This document shows positions 46,128 to 54,008 of a stretch of 64,000 nucleotides of DNA, piece after piece. The first letter of the stretch is position 1. The number at the start of each line of letters is the position of its first letter. The stretch comes from Pseudomonas fluorescens (GTDB taxonomy: Bacteria; Pseudomonadota; Gammaproteobacteria; Pseudomonadales; Pseudomonadaceae). Location of the stretch: positions 207,726 to 271,725 of the forward strand of contig NZ_OZ024668.1 in NCBI RefSeq assembly GCF_902497775.2, given 5' to 3'. The notes below the pieces were generated by a model. The model was not told the origin of the DNA. It worked only from the letters and a program-made list of their open reading frames with translations, and ran no database searches. Made by a program: the position numbers and the translations under genes.

Positions 46128-46216
46128 GATCTTTGCAGTGGACCGCAGCTTTTGCCACACGTTCGACCCGGCGCATGGGTAGAATCATTATTCTAGACCC
46201 TTTTGAGAGAAGGCTA

Positions 46217-47389
46217 ATGGCCCAGCCCTACAGTGCGCGCAGCCGCGCCATCGAACCTTTCCACGTGATGGCCCTGCTGGCCCGCGCCAACGAGCTGCAG
46301 GCGAGCGGCTGCGACGTGATCCACCTGGAAATCGGCGAACCGGACTTCACTACCGCTGCGCCGATCATCGAGGCCGGCCAGGCCGCACTGGCCCAAGGGC
46401 ATACCCGTTACACCGCTGCCCGCGGTCTGCCGGCGCTGCGTGAAGCGATTGCCGGGTTTTACCGGCAGCGCTACGGGCTGAGCATCGATCCGCAGCGTAT
46501 CCTCATCACGCCGGGCGGCTCCGGTGCCTTGCTGCTGGCCGCAAGCCTGTTGGTCGACCCGGGCAAGCACTGGCTGCTGGCCGATCCGGGTTACCCGTGC
46601 AACCGGCATTTCCTGCGCCTGGTCGAAGGCGCTGCGCAACTGGTGCCGGTCGGCCCCGAGGCCAATTACCAACTGACCGCCGACCTGGTCGAGCGCTACT
46701 GGGACCAGGACACCGTTGGCGCCCTGGTGGCATCACCGGCCAACCCGACTGGTACCGTGCTTGACCGCGATGAACTGGCAGGCCTGTCCGCCGCCACCCG
46801 CGCGCGCAACGGCCATCTGGTCGTGGACGAGATCTACCACGGCCTGACCTACGGCATGGATGCACCGAGTGTGCTGGAAGTCGACGACGAAGCCTTCGTC
46901 CTTAATAGTTTTTCCAAGTATTTCGGCATGACCGGTTGGCGCCTGGGTTGGCTGGTCGCGCCACCGGCGGCAGTGCCTGACCTGGAAAAACTGGCACAGA
47001 ACCTCTACATCAGCGCACCGAGCATGGCGCAGCATGCCGCCCTGGCGTGTTTCCAGCCCGCGACCCTGGCCATCCTCGAAGAGCGTCGGGCAGAATTCGC
47101 TCGCCGCCGTGACTTCCTGTTGCCCGCCCTGCGTGAACTGGGCTTCAAGATTGCTGTCGAGCCTCAGGGCGCGTTTTACCTGTACGCCGACATCAGCGCC
47201 TTTGGTGGCGATGCTTTCGCCTTCTGCCGGCACTTCCTCGAAACCGAACATGTGGCCTTCACCCCGGGCCTGGACTTCGGTCGTCACCAGGCCGGGCACC
47301 ATGTGCGCTTTGCTTACACCCAGAGCTTGCCGCGCCTGCAGGAGGCGGTTGAGCGGATTGCCCGTGGACTACGGAGCTGGCAAGGCTGA
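46217..47389 (+). CDS. PLP-dependent aminotransferase (AspC family, fold I)
   Basis: A 390-residue class I/II aminotransferase. The PLP-binding lysine is Lys234 in [13 protein letters not shown]; other motifs are EIGEPDF near the start, [21 protein letters not shown] and the C-terminal [10 protein letters not shown]. The substrate is not clear; family members near sfsA are annotated as generic aminotransferases. GAGAGAAGG precedes the ATG. The stop overlaps the sfsA start (TGATG), so the two are coupled. Confidence 0.9.
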   Translation: MAQPYSARSRAIEPFHVMALLARANELQASGCDVIHLEIGEPDFTTAAPIIEAGQAALAQGHTRYTAARGLPALREAIAGFYRQRYGLSIDPQRILITPGGSGALLLAASLLVDPGKHWLLADPGYPCNRHFLRLVEGAAQLVPVGPEANYQLTADLVERYWDQDTVGALVASPANPTGTVLDRDELAGLSAATRARNGHLVVDEIYHGLTYGMDAPSVLEVDDEAFVLNSFSKYFGMTGWRLGWLVAPPAAVPDLEKLAQNLYISAPSMAQHAALACFQPATLAILEERRAEFARRRDFLLPALRELGFKIAVEPQGAFYLYADISAFGGDAFAFCRHFLETEHVAFTPGLDFGRHQAGHHVRFAYTQSLPRLQEAVERIARGLRSWQG

Positions 47390-48102
47390 TGCGTTTTTCT
47401 CCAACACTTGAAACCGCACGGTTGCTGCGTCGCTACAAGCGCTTCCTGGCCGACATCGAGCTGGCTAACGGCGAGCAAATGACTATCCATTGCCCCAACA
47501 CCGGCTCGATGTTCAATTGCATGGTCGAGGGCGGCCAAGTCTGGTTCAGCCGCTCCAACGACCCTAAACGCAAGCTGCCCGGCACCTGGGAAATCAGTGA
47601 AACTCCACAGGGGCGCCTGGCCTGTGTCAACACCGGGCGGGCCAACGCCCTGGTAGAAGAAGCCTTGCGTGCCGGCGTCATCAGCGAGCTGGCCGGGTTC
47701 ACCGGGCTCAAGCGCGAAGTGGCCTACGGCGAAGAGAGCAGCCGGGTGGATTTTCGCCTGGAGTTTGCCGACGGGCCGGCCTACGTCGAGGTCAAGAGTG
47801 TGACCTTGGGCTTTGATGAGTCGACGGTAGCCGCCTTCCCAGATGCAGTGACCCAGCGCGGTGCCAAGCATCTGCGTGAGCTGGCAACCCTGGCTCGCCA
47901 GGGTGTGCGCGCAGTGCAGCTATATTGCGTGAACCTGAGCGGTGTCGAAGCCGTACGCCCGGCCGACGAGATCGACAGTGCCTATGCCGATGCCTTACGC
48001 ACGGCAGTAGCCGATGGCGTCGAAGTGCTTGCCTACGGCACACGCATTGACGGCGAACAGATTTACATCGATCGGCCGTTGCCGGTGTTGCTCAATCGAT
48101 AA
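47389..48102 (+). CDS. sfsA: SfsA family protein
   Basis: A 237-residue SfsA homologue, named in E. coli for stimulating maltose metabolism; it is proposed to be a nucleic-acid-binding or nuclease-like protein. Typical blocks are [27 protein letters not shown] (nuclease-like core) and RAVQLYCVN. It overlaps the aminotransferase start-to-stop and meets the convergent Rieske gene tail to tail with an 11-base overlap. Confidence 0.93.
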   Translation: MRFSPTLETARLLRRYKRFLADIELANGEQMTIHCPNTGSMFNCMVEGGQVWFSRSNDPKRKLPGTWEISETPQGRLACVNTGRANALVEEALRAGVISELAGFTGLKREVAYGEESSRVDFRLEFADGPAYVEVKSVTLGFDESTVAAFPDAVTQRGAKHLRELATLARQGVRAVQLYCVNLSGVEAVRPADEIDSAYADALRTAVADGVEVLAYGTRIDGEQIYIDRPLPVLLNR

Positions 48103-48409
48103 GCCAGATGCCCTGGCTGTCTTCGCGACAATCCAGGGCAGTCAATTGCTCGCCCTCGCAGGGGCCTGCCACGCATTCGCCGGATTCGATCAGAAACAGT
48201 GCGCCGTGGCGCCCGCAGGCGATCAGGCTGGCGCTGCTGTCGAGAAAGGCGTCGGGCTCCCAGTTCAGGGGGATACCGCGGTGGGGGCAGTTATTGCGGT
48301 ACAGGTAGACGGTGCCCGCACGTCGAACCGCGAAAATCCCCAGGTCATCGACACTGAAGCCTCGGCTCTGGCCTTCGCCCAGGTGTTCGGAGCGACAAAG
48401 AAAATGCAT
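48092..48409 (-). CDS. Small Rieske [2Fe-2S] protein
   Basis: A 105-residue ferredoxin-like Rieske protein with both cluster motifs: CPHRG (Cys41, His43) and CGRHGALF (Cys65, His68). It resembles stand-alone Rieske proteins or the NirD type and lacks membrane segments. The redox partner is unknown. Its start lies 153 bases from the divergent haem importer, and the Fur-box-like site between them could control both. It overlaps the end of sfsA by 11 bases. Confidence 0.85.
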   Translation of the reverse strand: MHFLCRSEHLGEGQSRGFSVDDLGIFAVRRAGTVYLYRNNCPHRGIPLNWEPDAFLDSSASLIACGRHGALFLIESGECVAGPCEGEQLTALDCREDSQGIWLID

Positions 48410-48447
48410 GGTGAGGGTTACTCGAAGTCACAGTGACGGCTTGACGT

Positions 48448-48466
48448 GCAAATGCAAATAATTATC
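48448..48466 (+). promoter_or_regulatory. Fur box upstream of haem importer
   Basis: GCAAATGCAAATAATTATC matches the 19-base Fur consensus GATAATGATAATCATTATC at 14 positions. It lies about 100 bases before the hmuT-like start, in the divergent spacer with the Rieske gene. It implies iron repression of the importer and perhaps of the Rieske gene. Confidence 0.65.
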
Positions 48467-48562
48467 AAATTGCCTGCATCAGCCGTATCGGACGCTTTAT
48501 ACCGCGCGTCCCCGACATTATCCACCCGGATTGCCGCTCCTCCTCATTCAAGGAAGCCTGTT

Positions 48563-49429
48563 ATGCGCCCACGTGCCCGCCTGATCGCCCTGTGTGCCGG
48601 TCTTGTGTTCAACACCCTGGCCCAGGCCGACGCCTTGCCGCAGCGCTGGGTCAGCGCAGGTGGCGCCTTGAGCGAGTGGGTGACGGCGCTGGGCGGCGAG
48701 CAGAAGCTGGTCGGGGTCGATACCACCAGCCAGCATCCGCAATCGCTCAAGGCGTTGCCGAGCATCGGTTATCAGCGCCAACTGTCCGCCGAAGGCGTGC
48801 TGAGCCTGCGCCCGGATGTACTGGTGGGCACTGAAGAAATGGGCCCGCCGCCGGTGCTCGCGCAAATCCGTGGCGCCGGGGTCAAGGTCGAACTGCTTTC
48901 CAGCAAGGCCGACCTGGGTGCCGTCGAGAGCAACCTGCAGCAACTGGGACGTTTACTCGGCCACGAACAACAGGCCCGGCAATTGTTCGCCGACTACCGC
49001 CAGCAACTCGATGCCCTGCAGGGCAAGATCAAGCAACTGCAAACCACCCAGGCCGCACCAGGGGTTATCCTGCTGGTCGGCCATGCCGGCTCCAAACCGA
49101 TGATCGCCGGCAAAGGCACCGCCGGCGACTGGCTGCTCAAACAGGCCGGTGCGCGCAACCTGGCGGATAACGAGGGCTACAAGAACTTCTCCGTGGAGGC
49201 CTTGGCGGCCCTCGACCCCGATGTGCTGGTATTCGCCGACCGCAGCCTCAGCGGTGACCAGGCCTTGCAGGCACTGCTCAAGGAAAACCCGGCCCTGAAT
49301 GCTTCGCGCGCCGCACGCAACAAGCGCCTGATCGAGCTGGACCCGACCCTGCTAGTCGGTGGTCTCGGTCCGCGCCTGCCCGCTACCTTGCAGAGCCTTT
49401 CCCAAGCCTTCTACCCGACTGCGCAATGA
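48563..49429 (+). CDS. hmuT: Haem ABC transporter, periplasmic binding protein
   Basis: A 288-residue type III solute-binding protein with a Sec signal peptide (RLIALCAGLVFNTLAQADA). It has a two-lobed HmuT/PhuT fold: GGALSEWVTALGGEQKLVGVDTTS at the start and a central helix rich in Gln/Leu, typical of haem, vitamin B12 and siderophore binders. With the permease and ATPase that follow (overlapping ATGA), this is most like haem importers. The ATG at 48563 follows AGGAAG; a longer frame upstream does not start with a signal. Confidence 0.87.
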   Translation: MRPRARLIALCAGLVFNTLAQADALPQRWVSAGGALSEWVTALGGEQKLVGVDTTSQHPQSLKALPSIGYQRQLSAEGVLSLRPDVLVGTEEMGPPPVLAQIRGAGVKVELLSSKADLGAVESNLQQLGRLLGHEQQARQLFADYRQQLDALQGKIKQLQTTQAAPGVILLVGHAGSKPMIAGKGTAGDWLLKQAGARNLADNEGYKNFSVEALAALDPDVLVFADRSLSGDQALQALLKENPALNASRAARNKRLIELDPTLLVGGLGPRLPATLQSLSQAFYPTAQ

Positions 49430-50463
49430 ACCGGCTGGTCAAACCGCGCACGCTGTTCGTCGTCCTGACGCTGCTGTGCCTGCTGGCGATCTGGTTGTCG
49501 CTGGCGCTGGGGCCGGTCAGCCTGCCCCTGATCGACACCCTGCGCGCCGGGGCACGGCTGCTCGGGCTGCCGGTGGCCGGGGAAGGGCTGGAGCAGGCCG
49601 AGCTGATCCTCGGCCAGATTCGCTTGCCACGTACGCTGCTGGGGCTGGCCGTGGGCGCCGTGCTGGCGTTGTCCGGGGTGGCCATGCAGGGGCTGTTTCG
49701 CAATCCACTGGCAGACCCTGGCCTGGTCGGTGTTTCCGCTGGCGCCGCACTCGGTGCGGCGGTGGCGATTGTCGGCGGCTCATGGGTGGGTGGCATTCCC
49801 GAGGCATTTGCCCCCTATCTGTTATCCCTGTGTGCGTTTCTCGGTGGCCTGGGGGTGACCGCGCTGGTGTACCGCCTGGGCCGGCGCGATGGCCAGACCA
49901 ATGTGGCGACCATGCTCCTTGCCGGTATCGCCTTGACCGCCCTGGCGGGTGCGGCGGTGGGGCTGTTCACTTACCTGGCCGATGACGCCACCTTGCGCAC
50001 CCTGACGTTCTGGAACCTGGGTAGCCTCAACGGCGCCAGTTATCAGCGGCTGTGGCCGCTGGTGCTGGTCGCCGTGCTGGTCTCGTTATGGTTGCCGCGC
50101 CGGGCCCAGGCCTTGAATGCCTTGTTGCTGGGCGAATCCGAAGCCCGGCATTTGGGCATTGAGGTCGAGAAGCTCAAGCGCGAACTGGTGTTCTGTACCG
50201 CATTGGGAGTTGGCGCGGCAGTCGCGGCGGCGGGGCTGATCGGCTTCATCGGCCTGGTGGTGCCGCATCTGGTGCGCTTGCTGGCCGGGCCTGATCACCG
50301 CGTGCTGCTACCGGCATCGCTGTTGGCCGGCGCTTCGCTGCTGCTGTTTGCCGACCTGATCGCCCGTTTGGCGCTGGCGCCTGCGGAGTTGCCGATCGGT
50401 ATCGTTACCGCATTCATCGGTGCGCCGTTCTTCCTCTACCTGCTGTTGCGAGGGCGTACCTGA
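49426..50463 (+). CDS. hmuU: Haem ABC transporter, permease (FecCD family)
   Basis: A 345-residue inner-membrane permease with about nine hydrophobic helices, of the BtuC/FecCD type: [48 protein letters not shown] near residue 65 is the signature. The coupling segment [19 protein letters not shown] and [23 protein letters not shown] follow. It overlaps both neighbours (ATGA at hmuT, TGATG at hmuV). Confidence 0.92.
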   Translation: MNRLVKPRTLFVVLTLLCLLAIWLSLALGPVSLPLIDTLRAGARLLGLPVAGEGLEQAELILGQIRLPRTLLGLAVGAVLALSGVAMQGLFRNPLADPGLVGVSAGAALGAAVAIVGGSWVGGIPEAFAPYLLSLCAFLGGLGVTALVYRLGRRDGQTNVATMLLAGIALTALAGAAVGLFTYLADDATLRTLTFWNLGSLNGASYQRLWPLVLVAVLVSLWLPRRAQALNALLLGESEARHLGIEVEKLKRELVFCTALGVGAAVAAAGLIGFIGLVVPHLVRLLAGPDHRVLLPASLLAGASLLLFADLIARLALAPAELPIGIVTAFIGAPFFLYLLLRGRT

Positions 50464-51230
50464 TGCTGCAAGTCGAGAACCTATCCCTGCGCCGAGGGGC
50501 GAATCAGGTCCTGAGCGATATCAGCCTGGCGCTGCAACCCGGCCAGGTGCTGGGCGTATTGGGCCCCAACGGCGCCGGCAAAAGCAGTCTGCTCGGGGTA
50601 ATGTGCGGCGAACTGAACGCCAGCCAGGGGCGGGTGACCCTGGATGACCGTGGCCTTGGTGATTGGCCCGGCCAGCAGCGTGCCCAACGCCTGGCGGTGT
50701 TGCCGCAGGTGTCGAGCCTGGGTTTTGCCTTCAAGGTCGAGGAGGTGGTCGGTATGGGCCGTTTGCCGCACAACAGCGGTCTTGAGCGTGACCAGCAGAT
50801 CATCGACGCGGCTTTGCAGGCGGCGGATGCCAGCCATCTGGTCGGGCGTAGCTACCTGGCACTCTCCGGTGGCGAGCGTCAGCGCGTGCACCTGGCGCGG
50901 GTACTGGCGCAGCTGTGGCCAGGGGAGGACGGGCGAATCCTGCTGCTCGATGAGCCGACGTCGATGCTCGACCCGCTGCACCAGCACACCACCTTGCAGG
51001 CGGTGCGCGCGTTTGCCGATCGCGGTGCGGCGGTGATGGTTATCCTTCATGACTTGAATCTGGCAGCGCGCTACTGTGACCGGATCCTGCTGCTCGAACA
51101 GGGCCGCGCCCATGCGTTGGATACCCCGCAACAGGTGCTACGCCCGGAATCGCTCAAGGCAGTGTTTGGCATTGATGTGCTGGTGCAGCCTCATCCCGAG
51201 CGCGGGCACCCGCTGATCATCGCTCGTTGA
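50463..51230 (+). CDS. hmuV: Haem ABC transporter, ATPase
   Basis: A 255-residue ABC ATPase: Walker [10 protein letters not shown], the Q-loop region [12 protein letters not shown], signature [13 protein letters not shown], Walker [14 protein letters not shown] and the switch His in [12 protein letters not shown]. The HmuV family matches over the full length. No outer-membrane haem receptor, TonB or haem oxygenase gene is next to this operon, so outer-membrane entry must be encoded elsewhere. Confidence 0.93.
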   Translation: MLQVENLSLRRGANQVLSDISLALQPGQVLGVLGPNGAGKSSLLGVMCGELNASQGRVTLDDRGLGDWPGQQRAQRLAVLPQVSSLGFAFKVEEVVGMGRLPHNSGLERDQQIIDAALQAADASHLVGRSYLALSGGERQRVHLARVLAQLWPGEDGRILLLDEPTSMLDPLHQHTTLQAVRAFADRGAAVMVILHDLNLAARYCDRILLLEQGRAHALDTPQQVLRPESLKAVFGIDVLVQPHPERGHPLIIAR

Positions 51231-51271
51231 TTGAACCGCGTGGGGCGTGGCAAGGAATAGAAATCCCAGGC

Positions 51272-51300
51272 AAAAAAAGACCCGGCAAAGTGCCGGGTCA
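51272..51300 (-). terminator. Terminator of PrrF sRNA
   Basis: The stem GACCCGGC/GCCGGGTC is followed by TTTTTTTG on the minus strand. There is no T-run on the plus strand, so hmuV would not terminate here efficiently. Confidence 0.88.
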
Positions 51301-51385
51301 ATAACCTTGATTAGCCTGATGAGGAGATAATCTGAGAGTCCGAACCAGGGGCTTTCAGGTTACCCAACCAGTCTCGCGACCAGTT
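51272..51385 (-). ncRNA. prrF: PrrF iron-responsive small RNA
   Basis: On the minus strand this roughly 114-base stretch matches the PrrF family: a 5' AACTGGTCGCGAG stem region, then the highly conserved core TCTCAGATTATCTCC followed by TCATCAGGC (51315-51338), which pairs with target mRNAs. A GACCCGGC-ACTTT-GCCGGGTC hairpin plus seven Ts terminates it. A Fur box lies at the promoter. PrrF RNAs repress iron-using enzymes when iron is low. It ends 42 bases from the convergent hmuV. Only one copy is present here. Confidence 0.92.
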
Positions 51386-51387
51386 GT

Positions 51388-51406
51388 GATAATCATAACG
51401 ATTCTC
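51388..51406 (-). promoter_or_regulatory. Fur box of PrrF promoter
   Basis: On the minus strand GAGAATCGTTATGATTATC matches 14 of 19 positions of the Fur consensus, directly upstream of the sRNA start. It implies repression by Fur-iron, the defining feature of PrrF genes. Confidence 0.82.
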
Positions 51407-51429
51407 ATTACGGAGTCAAGCGCCGTGAC

Positions 51430-51714
51430 TCAATATTCCCGATTATTTTTCTGTGCGGCAGTTTTGCCGTCGAGTTGCTGGTTCAGGGCTTCCTTGCGTT
51501 CGGCCGGAATGTCATTCCAATGCACATCGAGCAAGGCACCTTCAATCGCGTAGAGCAGCACCTTCGAGGCCCGGAAACCACGGGTGCGCACGGCTTTGTA
51601 GGCATTGACCGCACCCAGCCGGCGTAGATCCGAAGCGCTGTGGATGCCGACCGCGTGCAGCCACTGCGCAGAAGTCTTGCCAAGGTTTTTCAGATGCTGG
51701 AGTTCATCGTTCAT
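51430..51714 (-). CDS. TfoX C-terminal-domain protein
   Basis: A 94-residue protein made only of the TfoX C-terminal domain: LKNLGKTSAQWLHAVGIHSASDLRRLGAVNAYKAV, then a short helical end. TfoX itself activates competence genes in Haemophilus and Vibrio; stand-alone C-terminal domains have a helix-hairpin-helix look and unknown function. GGAGG precedes the ATG at 51714. The PrrF sRNA lies immediately downstream on the same strand with its own promoter. Confidence 0.85.
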   Translation of the reverse strand: MNDELQHLKNLGKTSAQWLHAVGIHSASDLRRLGAVNAYKAVRTRGFRASKVLLYAIEGALLDVHWNDIPAERKEALNQQLDGKTAAQKNNREY

Positions 51715-51838
51715 CAAGCCTCCTTGCGACGGCTGAACGGGTCTTGATTGGGAATCGCGGCAGGTCAATGAGCAGTGTAGCGGCACTTGGGAAATACGCG
51801 GCGTTTTGCCATCCACGCGCCGACGGGTAGCCGAAAGC

Positions 51839-51865
51839 CGCCCGCCAGGCCACAGCCGGCGGGCG
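51839..51865. terminator. Weak terminator-like palindrome
   Basis: CGCCCGCC-N11-GGCGGGCG sits just after the pentapeptide-repeat gene. A short T-rich tail (tttc) is present on the plus strand, and gctttc on the minus strand. It is a probable end of the pentapeptide-protein transcript. Confidence 0.45.
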
Positions 51866-51880
51866 TTTCGGTCGTTGCTG

Positions 51881-52225
51881 TCAGCGTGTGCGGTAGCGCA
51901 GGCGGGTGCCGAAATTGACCGACATGAGGATCTCGTCGGCGCTCAGTTCGCTGGGGAAGTAGGTGCCGGAAATCTGCGCATGGGCAAGGCTGGCGCCTTC
52001 CAGGCCGTTGTGGCGCAGGTCCAGGCCGCGCAGGTCGGAGGCACGGAAGTAGGCATCGCTGAAGTCGATACCGGTGGTGTCCAGCTCGCGCAGGTCGAGC
52101 CCGCGGAAATCCCCGCCACGAAAGTCGACGGTGCCGTCCTTGGGTTTCTCGCGATTGAAGCTGGCGATCTGTTCGTCATGCACCAACGCATACAGCGCGC
52201 TGTCCAGTTGCCGTGGCTGATTCAT
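51881..52225 (-). CDS. Pentapeptide-repeat protein
   Basis: A 114-residue protein with about eight A(D/N)LXX-type pentapeptide repeats (TVDFRGGDFRGLDLRELDTTGIDFSDAYFRASDLRGLDLRHNGLEGASLAHAQ region, residues about 32-87) that should form a short right-handed beta helix. Such small single-helix members occur widely in Pseudomonas; function unknown, though some family members mimic DNA. It begins MNQPRQLDSALYALVHDEQ and has GGAGG seven bases ahead. Confidence 0.85.
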   Translation of the reverse strand: MNQPRQLDSALYALVHDEQIASFNREKPKDGTVDFRGGDFRGLDLRELDTTGIDFSDAYFRASDLRGLDLRHNGLEGASLAHAQISGTYFPSELSADEILMSVNFGTRLRYRTR

Positions 52226-52329
52226 GAGGCGCCTCCTTGTTTGCACTTAAGGTGACACTATAGTGCCATCATCGTGGAGGCGCCCATAATCAGGCGTGAA
52301 CTGTCGACTGCTTCACGTCCTGGGTAGCA

Positions 52330-53892
52330 TCAGAGCCCGGGCAGGCGCTGGCGGATCTGCTTGACCAGCAGATCGAGGCTGCCGCTTTCGTTGGTTTCAA
52401 CGCGTTTGCTTTGCAGCAACTCTTCGGCACTGAGCGGATCACGGCTGGCCTGCTGGGCCTTGACCACGTCCAGGGTGGCGTCCGACGGATCGTTCTGATC
52501 AGCCTGACGCTGGGCCAGCCAGCTGGCGATCACCGCATCCGGGGCGTTGCAGTCGAGGATCAGGAACGGCACACCGGTTTCGCTGGCAATGCTGGCGGCG
52601 GCCTGGCGCTGGTCGTGCTTGAGGTAAGTGGCGTCGATCACCACCGGGAAGCCGGCGCGCAGGATGGTTTCAGCCAGCTGATGCAGGCGTTGGTAGGTGG
52701 CCTGGCTGGCGTCTTCGCTGTAGATGCCGGCTTGCAGCTGGCCGGCATTGGCGCTGGCTTGCTCACCGAACATGCGCTTGCGCTCGACGTCCGAACGCAG
52801 GCGGATGGCGCCCAGGGCATCGACCAGGCGCATGGCTACGTGGCTCTTGCCGACCGCGGATACACCGTGGGTGATGGCCAGAAAGCGCGAAGGGATGGCG
52901 CTGTAGCTTTCCGCCAGGTTGGCATAGTTGCGGTAGGTGCGCAGGGTCGTGGCGCGCTGCACGGCATCGGCGTTGGCCGGCATGCTGAACAGCGCGACCT
53001 TGGCCCGCACCAGCGCGCGATAGGCCTTGTAGAAGTTCAGCAGTTCCAGGCCGGCGTAGTCACCGGTCAGTTCCAGGTACTGGCTGATGAAGCGGCGCGA
53101 CAGCGACTTCAGGCCGCGGTCTTCGAGGTCCATGGCCAGGAACGCGGCATCGGCATAAACGTCGGTCAGGCGGAACGGCTCGTTGAACTCGATGCAGTCG
53201 AAAATCACCACCTTGCCGTCGATCAGGGTGGCGTTGCCCAGGTGGATATCACCGTGGCATTCGCGAATGAAGCCTTCTGCCTTGCGCTGCTCAAGCAGGC
53301 CATGCAGGCGCTTGAAGCTGTCCTGGGCCCAGGCTTGCAGGGCATCCAGCTGCTGCAGGTCAGCCTTGTCGGAAAGGAACGGGCGAATCTGCTCGAAGTT
53401 CTGCTCGACCGGGGCCATGACGCTGTCTGGCGTGCCCAGCGGATGGTCCACGGCAACTTTTGGCGCCGCCAGGTGGAAGCGGGCGATCTGCTCGGCCATC
53501 TGGTCGATGTGCGCAGCGGTCAGTTCGCTGTTGGCCTGCAGGGTGCTGAGCATCTGGCTCTGGGGGAACTGGCGCATTTTCAGCGCGTATTCGATTGGCT
53601 CGCCTGCGCCACCCAGTTGCGGCGCTTCGGCGCTGCCGGTGATCGGCAGCACTTCCAGGTACAGGCCTTCGGTCAGGCGCTGGTTCAGGCGCAGCTCCTC
53701 AGCGCAGAAGTGTGCCCGCTGGGACAGTTCGGTGAAATCGAGAAAGCCGAAGTTCATCGGCTTCTTGATCTTGTAGGCATAGTCACCGGTGAGCAGCACC
53801 CAGGAGATATGCGTCTCGATAACCTGAAATGCCTTCACCGGGTGAGGGAACAGGGCGGGATTCTGCAGGGCTGTGATCAAGGCTTGGCTCAC
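52330..53892 (-). CDS. Two-domain APH-like kinase and P-loop (AAA_33) protein
   Basis: A 520-residue fusion. Residues about 1-330 are an aminoglycoside-phosphotransferase/choline-kinase-like fold with the catalytic loop HGDIHLGN and the metal-binding IFDCIEFNEPFRLTDVYADAAFLAMDL. Residues about 335-520 are a nucleotide kinase-like domain with P-loop GVSAVGKSHVA and VVIDATYLKHDQRQ. The combination is found as a single conserved protein in many proteobacteria; the substrate is unknown to me. It is divergent from mrcB with a 116-base spacer. Confidence 0.85.
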   Translation of the reverse strand: MSQALITALQNPALFPHPVKAFQVIETHISWVLLTGDYAYKIKKPMNFGFLDFTELSQRAHFCAEELRLNQRLTEGLYLEVLPITGSAEAPQLGGAGEPIEYALKMRQFPQSQMLSTLQANSELTAAHIDQMAEQIARFHLAAPKVAVDHPLGTPDSVMAPVEQNFEQIRPFLSDKADLQQLDALQAWAQDSFKRLHGLLEQRKAEGFIRECHGDIHLGNATLIDGKVVIFDCIEFNEPFRLTDVYADAAFLAMDLEDRGLKSLSRRFISQYLELTGDYAGLELLNFYKAYRALVRAKVALFSMPANADAVQRATTLRTYRNYANLAESYSAIPSRFLAITHGVSAVGKSHVAMRLVDALGAIRLRSDVERKRMFGEQASANAGQLQAGIYSEDASQATYQRLHQLAETILRAGFPVVIDATYLKHDQRQAAASIASETGVPFLILDCNAPDAVIASWLAQRQADQNDPSDATLDVVKAQQASRDPLSAEELLQSKRVETNESGSLDLLVKQIRQRLPGL

Positions 53893-53971
53893 GGGCGATC
53901 CTTCTGAGTCGGGAGATTCGAATCGGCCATTATGGCCGCAAGCGGGGCTGGTGCAAACCGCCGGAGGGCGC

Positions 53972-54000
53972 CTGTCGACGATTGATAAAGTGCGTATAAT
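53972..54000 (+). promoter_or_regulatory. Sigma-70-like promoter touching mrcB
   Basis: A perfect TATAAT at 53995-54000 with a weak -35 (ctgtcg) 17 bases upstream. The start would fall at about 54006-54009, on or next to the mrcB ATG at 54009. There is no ribosome-binding sequence before the ATG (ccgccgcc). A leaderless mrcB transcript is therefore possible. Confidence 0.5.
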
Positions 54001-54008
54001 CCGCCGCC

